A stretch of 18,838 nt of DNA from contig CAMDRY010000021.1 in assembly GCA_945906975.1 (NCBI GenBank), positions 1 through 18,838 on the forward strand, read 5' to 3'. Positions 14,692-18,838 of the stretch are shown piece after piece. Position 1 is the first letter of the stretch. Every line of letters begins with the position of its first letter. Both the position numbers and the translations under genes were made by a program. The notes under the pieces were generated by a model. That model saw nothing but the letters and a program-made list of their open reading frames with translations, was not told the DNA's origin and made no database searches. The stretch is from Bordetella parapertussis (GTDB taxonomy: Bacteria; Pseudomonadota; Gammaproteobacteria; Burkholderiales; SG8-39).

Positions 14692-16272
14692 ATGAAGCAG
14701 AAACCGAATTTCATTTTATTCATCACCGACCAGCACCGCGCCGACCATCTTGGCTGTTACGGCAACCCTATCGTGCGCACCCCGCATCTGGACGCGCTGG
14801 CCGCCTCGGGCTGGGTCGCCGACGAATTTCATGTCGCAACACCAATCTGCATGCCCAACCGTGCATCGCTGATGACCGGGCGCATGCCCTCTCGTCACGG
14901 TGTGCGCCATAACGGCATCGAGCTTTCGTTGGATGAGAGAACCCTGCCGCAAACCTTGCTCGACGCCGGATATGCCACGGCGCATGTCGGCAAATCGCAT
15001 CTGCAAAACATCGAAACCAAGCCGGCGGGGTTTCCCAAAGCCGGCGATCCGCGGCTTGGACGCGAAGCGCGCCGGGAAAGCGTCGGACGGCACGGACAAG
15101 AGATATGGAAACGCTGGGAGGATAATCCGGATTGGGATATCGAGACGCCGTTTTACGGTTTTGAGACGGTGGATTTGTGCATTCATCATGCGGATGACGA
15201 ATACGGCCACTGGCGGCGCTGGATTCGCGCTCAGACCAAGGACGCGGACAAGCTGATCGGCCCGGCCAATGCGATACCCACGCCGGAATTCGAGCTGAGC
15301 AAATTTCAGCAGGCCTGGCGCACGCGTGTACCCGAGGAGCTGTATCCAACATCCTGGATTGCCGACCGCGCCATCTCCCGACTCGGGGACATGAAGGCTG
15401 GGGAAAAGCCGTTTTTTATGCATTGCTCCTTCCCGGATCCCCATCACCCCTATACGCCGCCAGGAAAGTACTGGGATATGTACCGTCCGGAGGATGTTCC
15501 GGCCCCGGCGTCTTTTCACGCCGCGCATAAAAAACTCCCGCCGCACCTGCAATGGCTGTATGCGCGCCGCGAAGACAAGACAGCGGTGAAAAACACACAG
15601 GCGCTGTTTTCCTGCACCGAGCGGGAGGCGCGTGAGGCCATTGCCCTCAACTATGGTTCGATCAGCATGATCGACGATGCCATAGGCCGCGTGCTTGCCG
15701 AGTTGCGCCGTCTGGGTCTGGACAAGAATACCGTCATCGCCTTTACCGCCGATCACGCTGATTTTCTTGGCGACCACCAGTTGTTGCTCAAAGGGCCGGT
15801 GCACTACCGCGGACTGACGCGCGTGCCATTCATCTGGTCGGACCCGGCCGCGAATCGGGCGGGCCGTTCTTCAAGCTTCGGACAGACCACAGACATCGCA
15901 CCGACGATTCTGGAGCGCGCCGGCGTCGAGGCCTGGAATGGCATGCAGGGACGCTCCTTGCTCGCCACCGCGAACGGACAAGTCGACGGCGTGCGCGAGG
16001 ACCTGCTGATCGAGGAGGAGGGGCAGCGCTACTACATGGGCTTTCCCGATCGCGTGCGCCTGCGCAGCCTGCTGCACGGGCATTGCCGCATTTCGGTTTA
16101 TGACGGCGTCCGATGGGGGGAGTTGTACGACCGCGCTGCCGACCCGGACGAATTGCACAACCTTTGGGACGAACCCGGGTCGCGCGGTCTTCGCGCAGAG
16201 ATGACCGAGCGCCTGGCCAGGGCGATGATCGCCCACGCCGACACTAGTCCCTATCCGACGCAAATTGCGTAA
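14692..16272 (+). CDS. Type I sulfatase / phosphonate monoester hydrolase family protein
   Basis: This 526-residue alkaline-phosphatase-superfamily enzyme lacks a signal peptide, so it is probably cytoplasmic. The metal-binding N-terminus ITDQHRADHLGCYGN (D13, Q14) matches the choline sulfatase and phosphonate monoester hydrolase branch. The formylglycine motif C53-M-P-N-R57 in PICMPNRASLMTGR fits CxPxR, so Cys53 should be oxidised by a formylglycine-generating enzyme. GKSH (100-103), DH at 354-355 (in TADHADFLGDH) and K367 are the expected further active-site residues. The usual DHG is DHA here. ATG 14692 has AAGGAA (14674-14679) upstream at a rather long 12 nt. It is probably cotranscribed with the Bug gene before it. 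No formylglycine-generating enzyme or sulfatase maturase is in the window. Sulfate ester versus phosphonate monoester substrate is undecided. Confidence 0.92.
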   Translation: MKQKPNFILFITDQHRADHLGCYGNPIVRTPHLDALAASGWVADEFHVATPICMPNRASLMTGRMPSRHGVRHNGIELSLDERTLPQTLLDAGYATAHVGKSHLQNIETKPAGFPKAGDPRLGREARRESVGRHGQEIWKRWEDNPDWDIETPFYGFETVDLCIHHADDEYGHWRRWIRAQTKDADKLIGPANAIPTPEFELSKFQQAWRTRVPEELYPTSWIADRAISRLGDMKAGEKPFFMHCSFPDPHHPYTPPGKYWDMYRPEDVPAPASFHAAHKKLPPHLQWLYARREDKTAVKNTQALFSCTEREAREAIALNYGSISMIDDAIGRVLAELRRLGLDKNTVIAFTADHADFLGDHQLLLKGPVHYRGLTRVPFIWSDPAANRAGRSSSFGQTTDIAPTILERAGVEAWNGMQGRSLLATANGQVDGVREDLLIEEEGQRYYMGFPDRVRLRSLLHGHCRISVYDGVRWGELYDRAADPDELHNLWDEPGSRGLRAEMTERLARAMIAHADTSPYPTQIA

Positions 16273-16606
16273 GGGGGTGTTGGTGCATTGTTGCAGGTCT
16301 GGTGCAAATCACGCGGTGACGCATCCTTTAAGGAAGCTGGCAGATAGGGATATAACTTGCCTGACAGGGGGGGCATCATGCGTTGCGCATTGCTTGCGGA
16401 TTTGATAATTTTTTCGGTCGGTATGCCATCCACAGGCTTTTCCACTCAAGCCGGTTTCGCTCGTCGTACCGTTTCTCGCGGGTGCCGCCAATTGAGGTGC
16501 TGGCGCGCAAGCGGGCTGGCGCGATGCGTGACAGCCTTGGCGCGGCCATGGTCGAGATTCATTTCGTATCCTATTTCACCTATTTCATTTCAAAAGTGAG
16601 GTTGTC
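16273..16606. other. 334-nt intergenic region between sulfatase and SDR genes
   Basis: No gene is supported here. Short plus-strand frames (for example from the ATG at 16378 after a run of seven G) have no recognisable domain. GATAAT at 16404-16409, preceded at 15 nt by TTGCGC (16383-16388), is a weak promoter candidate for the SDR gene. A perfect 9-bp tandem repeat, CCTATTTCA twice (16570-16587), lies 19 nt before the SDR start. No intrinsic terminator was seen after the sulfatase gene. Confidence 0.6.
16570..16587 (+). repeat. Perfect 9-bp tandem repeat CCTATTTCA x2
   Basis: Two adjacent copies of CCTATTTCA are followed by a partial TTTCA, directly upstream of the SDR Shine-Dalgarno GAGG (16598-16601). 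A role in the mRNA leader or as a protein site is possible but unproven. Confidence 0.8.
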
Positions 16607-17374
16607 ATGCAATTGAAGGGGACTACATTTCTTGTCACAGGCGGCGCCTCCGGCCTGGGTGAGGGCACGGTGCGCATGTTGGTCGCCAATGGGGCCAACG
16701 CGGTCATTGCCGATGTGCAGGCGGACAAAGGGCAGGCGCTGGCGGCTGAGTTGGGCAAACAGGTTCGGTTCATCAAGACCGATGTCACGGCCGAAGCCGA
16801 TGGCCAGGCCGCGGTGGACCTCGCCCTGAAGGAGTTCGGCGCTTTGCAGGGACTGGTGAACTGCGCCGGCATTGCGATCGGCGAAAAAACCGTGGGCAAG
16901 AACGGGCCTCACGCCCTGGCGACATTCGCGCGCGTTATCAACATCAATCTGATTGGCAGTTTCAATATGATCCGGCTGGCGGCAACCGCGATGGGCAAGG
17001 GTCAGCCCAATGCGGTTAATGAACGTGGTGTCATTGTAAACACCGCATCAGTCGCCGCCTATGACGGCCAGATCGGGCAGGCGGCCTACGCCGCATCCAA
17101 GGGCGGGATTGTCGGCATGACGCTGCCCATTGCACGCGACCTGTCACGCGATGGCATTCGTGTGGTCACCATCGCCCCCGGTATTTTTGAAACACCGATG
17201 ATGCTGGGCATGCCGCAGGACGTGCAGGACTCCCTGGCGAGGGCGGTTCCGTTCCCGCCACGCCTGGGGAAACCGGCCGATTACGCCAGTTTGACAAAGC
17301 ACATCGTCGAAAATGAAATGCTTAACGGCGAAACCATCCGTCTGGATGGCGCGATCAGGATGGCACCGAAGTAA
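16607..17374 (+). CDS. Short-chain dehydrogenase, HSD10-like (3-hydroxyacyl-CoA dehydrogenase type 2 related)
   Basis: This is a 255-residue classical SDR. The nucleotide-binding TGGASGLG is at 11-18, D36 at the end of the second strand indicates NAD preference, NCAG is at 85-88, and the catalytic tetrad is N114, S148 (NTAS), Y161 and K165 (YAASK). The stretch [25 protein letters not shown] and the end [31 protein letters not shown] are characteristic of the HSD10/FadB2-like group, which oxidises 3-hydroxyacyl-CoA (and steroids) with NAD. It is therefore probably a fatty-acid or branched acyl-CoA beta-oxidation enzyme. ATG 16607 has GAGG 5 nt upstream. The gene appears monocistronic, with a terminator 36 nt after the stop. 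The subgroup assignment is from motif resemblance only. Confidence 0.92.
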   Translation: MQLKGTTFLVTGGASGLGEGTVRMLVANGANAVIADVQADKGQALAAELGKQVRFIKTDVTAEADGQAAVDLALKEFGALQGLVNCAGIAIGEKTVGKNGPHALATFARVININLIGSFNMIRLAATAMGKGQPNAVNERGVIVNTASVAAYDGQIGQAAYAASKGGIVGMTLPIARDLSRDGIRVVTIAPGIFETPMMLGMPQDVQDSLARAVPFPPRLGKPADYASLTKHIVENEMLNGETIRLDGAIRMAPK

Positions 17375-17390
17375 GCTGTTCAGAAGCCCC

Positions 17391-17408
17391 ATGCGCAATG
17401 CGGCGCAT
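17391..17408 (+). other. Hairpin between SDR stop and terminator
   Basis: ATGCGC (17391-17396) and GCGCAT (17403-17408) form a perfect 6-bp stem with a 6-nt loop, directly before the A tract of the terminator. It is the plus-side counterpart of the minus-side hairpin at 17449-17479. Confidence 0.55.
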
Positions 17409-17410
17409 AA

Positions 17411-17436
17411 AAAAAGGCGACCTTGGTCGCCTTTTT
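17411..17436. terminator. Bidirectional Rho-independent terminator
   Basis: The stem AAAAAGGCGACC / GGTCGCCTTTTT is perfect, with GGCGAC/GTCGCC as the GC core around CTTG. It has a T run on one side and seven A residues on the other, so it can terminate both the SDR gene (plus) and the carbonic anhydrase-like gene (minus). Confidence 0.9.
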
Positions 17437-17448
17437 ATTGCCAACCGG

Positions 17449-17479
17449 CTGGAAAGCCGCTATTGACGGGGCTTTCCAG
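17449..17479 (-). other. 10-bp perfect inverted repeat downstream of the gamma-CA gene
   Basis: CTGGAAAGCC (17449-17458) and GGCTTTCCAG (17470-17479) form a perfect 10-bp stem with an 11-nt loop. On the minus strand it sits 25 nt after the stop of the carbonic anhydrase-like gene and just before the shared terminator, mirroring the hairpin at 8791-8828. Confidence 0.65.
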
Positions 17480-17504
17480 GCGCTCGCATCTGGTATTTTG
17501 GTGC

Positions 17505-18041
17505 TCAGGCAGGAATCGCCTGTGGTTTCAGATCCCGTTGGTAGCGCCGCGCGCGTTCGGCGTAGTTTGATGCGGTGGCGCGTATTTTCACGATTTCATC
17601 GGGGGTGAGGTCGCGGATCACCTTGCCCGGAGAGCCGACGATAAGCACACCGTCGCGAAAAGCCTTGCCTTCGGGGATTAGTGCGCCGGCGCCAACGATG
17701 GAATTTTTACCTATGACCGCGCCGTTCATGATGATGCTGCCCATGCCGACCAGGCTGCCCTCGCCGACAGTGCAACCGTGCAAAAGAGCCATGTGGCCAA
17801 CACTGACGTCCTTTGCCAGTTTCAGCGGAAATCCAGGGTCAGCGTGCAGTACGCTGCCGTCTTGGACGTTGACGTTCTCGCCGATGTCGATGTGTTCATT
17901 GTCTGCGCGAACCACAACCTTGAACCAGATATTGGCCCGGTTTCCCAGGGTGACCGAGCCGATCAGTGTGGCGTCGGGCGCGACAAAGCGTTCGCTGCCG
18001 AGAAAGCTGACCTGTCGTTCTCCGATTGAAAAGGCGGGCAT
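17505..18041 (-). CDS. Gamma-class carbonic anhydrase-like protein (left-handed beta-helix)
   Basis: This is a 178-residue hexapeptide-repeat protein of the gamma-CA/YrdA/PaaY type. Isoleucine- and valine-spaced repeats (ATLIGSVTLGNRANIWFKVVVRAD, NVNVQDGSVLHAD, VSVGHMALLHGCTVGEGSLVGMGSIIMNGAVIG) build a trimeric left-handed beta-helix. The three zinc ligands are H66, H83 and H88, and the conserved R45, D47 and Q60 are present. The C-terminal helix (TPDEIVKIRATASNYAERARRYQRDL) is typical. Many family members lack measurable carbonic anhydrase activity, and some are thioesterases or acyltransferase relatives, so CO2 hydration is only a possibility. The ATG has a weak AGG 4 nt upstream. The gene is divergent from the alpha/beta hydrolase (132-nt gap) and convergent with the SDR gene. 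Confidence 0.94.
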   Translation of the reverse strand: MPAFSIGERQVSFLGSERFVAPDATLIGSVTLGNRANIWFKVVVRADNEHIDIGENVNVQDGSVLHADPGFPLKLAKDVSVGHMALLHGCTVGEGSLVGMGSIIMNGAVIGKNSIVGAGALIPEGKAFRDGVLIVGSPGKVIRDLTPDEIVKIRATASNYAERARRYQRDLKPQAIPA

Positions 18042-18158
18042 GAGCCTATTGCTCCAGTTTGATGTTTTGTTTTACCACGATATCCTTACGCAGCGCGAGT
18101 TCGGCGCTGATTTTTTTGTCTGCCTGAGCGGAGTGTGGTGCGACAGAATGCCGGGGCT

Positions 18159-18167
18159 TGGTAAAAT
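18159..18167 (+). promoter_or_regulatory. Extended -10 promoter element implying a leaderless mRNA
   Basis: TGGTAAAAT matches the extended -10 form TGnTATAAT with one mismatch. The predicted start site, 6-7 nt downstream, falls on or next to the ATG at 18174. No Shine-Dalgarno precedes that ATG. Confidence 0.45.
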
Positions 18168-18173
18168 CGCCGC

Positions 18174-18838
18174 ATGAAAGTCTGTCGCTCCGAAATATTG
18201 AAAATCCGCGGTATCAACTATCACTGCCGCATCTGGGGCCGCGAAGACGCGCCGCGCCTCTTTTGCCTGCATGGCTGGATGGATGTATCCGCTTCTTTCC
18301 AGTTTCTTGTTGATGCCCTTTCGGGCGAATGGCAGGTGATCGCGCCGGACTGGCGCGGTTACGGCCTTACCGGGTGGTCGGGTAGTGACAGTTACTGGTT
18401 TCCTGACTATCTTGCCGACCTCGATCGGTTACTGGCGCACTACCAGCCGGGTTCGCCGGTCACGCTAATCGGCCACAGCATGGGCGGGAATGTCGCCTGC
18501 CTGTACGCCGGTGTGCGTCCAGCCCGCGTCGCGCGCCTGGTCAATCTTGAGGGTTTTGGTATGTCGGCTCGCAAGCCCGCGGCGGCGCCGCAACGCTATG
18601 CGGAGTGGCTCGCGGAAATCGACGCCGACGAGACTTCGCGTGACTACGACGATTTTGAATCGTTGGCGGCACGCCTGCAAAAGAACAATCCGCGTCTGGC
18701 TACGGAGCGCGCGCTGTTTCTGGCGCGGCATTGGGGATGGGAGCAGGGCGCCCGTGTGGTGTTGCGGGCCGATCCTGCACACAAGCGCATCAACCCGGTG
18801 CTTTACCGCCTGGACGAGGCAGAAGCCTGTTGGCGCCA
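18174..18838 (+). CDS. Alpha/beta hydrolase fold protein, 3' end beyond the window
   Basis: The frame is open from ATG 18174 to the last base (221 complete codons), so the C-terminus with the catalytic histidine is not seen. The N-terminal half of an alpha/beta hydrolase is clear: the oxyanion-hole segment LFCLHGWMDVSASF (29-42), VIAPDWRGYGLT (55-66), and the nucleophile elbow LIGHSMGGNVA with Ser102. The stretch PAHKRINPVLYRLDEAEACW (201-220) resembles the cap region of a subfamily common in betaproteobacteria that is usually annotated only as alpha/beta hydrolase. Members hydrolyse esters or related bonds; the substrate is unknown. There is no Shine-Dalgarno, and the extended -10 just upstream suggests leaderless translation. 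The start is supported by the fold beginning immediately (SEILKIRGINYHCRIWG). Confidence 0.9.
   Translation, partial: MKVCRSEILKIRGINYHCRIWGREDAPRLFCLHGWMDVSASFQFLVDALSGEWQVIAPDWRGYGLTGWSGSDSYWFPDYLADLDRLLAHYQPGSPVTLIGHSMGGNVACLYAGVRPARVARLVNLEGFGMSARKPAAAPQRYAEWLAEIDADETSRDYDDFESLAARLQKNNPRLATERALFLARHWGWEQGARVVLRADPAHKRINPVLYRLDEAEACWR

Noticed and set aside
16357..16616. Two overlapping 77-80-codon frames upstream of the SDR gene, one behind a run of seven G
   Set aside because: They overlap each other, lack domains, and match nothing recognised. The G run is not a convincing Shine-Dalgarno.
18046..18140. Minus-strand frame ending 4 nt before the carbonic anhydrase-like ATG (tail ISAELALRKDIVV...KLEQ-stop)
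   Set aside because: It looks protein-like and has coupling geometry, but it meets a stop upstream and has no ATG, GTG or TTG start except one leaving 10 codons. At best it is a remnant.

Overview
The window looks like a chromosomal segment of a betaproteobacterium, most likely order Burkholderiales. The DNA is GC-rich by eye. It encodes two orphan tripartite-tricarboxylate-type (Bug/TctC) solute-binding proteins, a gene class greatly expanded in that group, plus a Liv-type ABC transporter, a HyuA/HyuB ATP-dependent hydrolase pair, a sulfatase and a betaproteobacterial-style alpha/beta hydrolase. No rRNA, tRNA, CRISPR array, insertion sequence or phage gene was recognised. The organism call rests on gene content only.

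Region 1 (1-7096, + strand) is a tightly packed catabolic operon. It holds the 3' part of a branched-chain-type ABC permease (livM-like), two ABC ATPases (livG, livF), hydantoinase/oxoprolinase subunit A, a protein made of two copies of a WYDxEH-containing domain, hydantoinase/oxoprolinase subunit B, and an exported ankyrin-repeat protein. Stop and start codons overlap or lie within 15 nt throughout. The likely logic is uptake of an amide, lactam, cyclic imide or ketone compound followed by ATP-dependent ring opening or carboxylation. The substrate cannot be read from the sequence.

Region 2 (7097-8911) holds ubiX (flavin prenyltransferase, no ubiD partner in view), a 387-nt non-coding gap, and an NTF2/SnoaL-like protein that starts at TTG behind a clear Shine-Dalgarno. 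It ends in an elaborate bidirectional terminator shared with the convergent Bug gene.

Region 3 (8912-14655) has two Bug periplasmic binding proteins on opposite strands flanking a very large DUF748 (AsmA-like) envelope protein on the minus strand. The second Bug gene is followed at 36 nt by a type I sulfatase/phosphonate monoester hydrolase (to 16272), so those two are probably cotranscribed.

Region 4 (16273-18838) holds a 334-nt gap, an HSD10-like short-chain dehydrogenase, a second composite bidirectional terminator, a gamma-carbonic-anhydrase-like protein on the minus strand, and the 5' part of an alpha/beta hydrolase that runs off the window and may be translated from a leaderless mRNA.

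The most notable observations are: (a) the two-domain WYDxEH protein wedged between HyuA and HyuB, with an exported ankyrin protein closing the operon; (b) two terminators at the two convergent gene pairs that share the same layout (a GCCTGGAAA-type hairpin, then GCAATAAAAA, then a GC stem and T tract); and (c) several non-ATG or leaderless starts.
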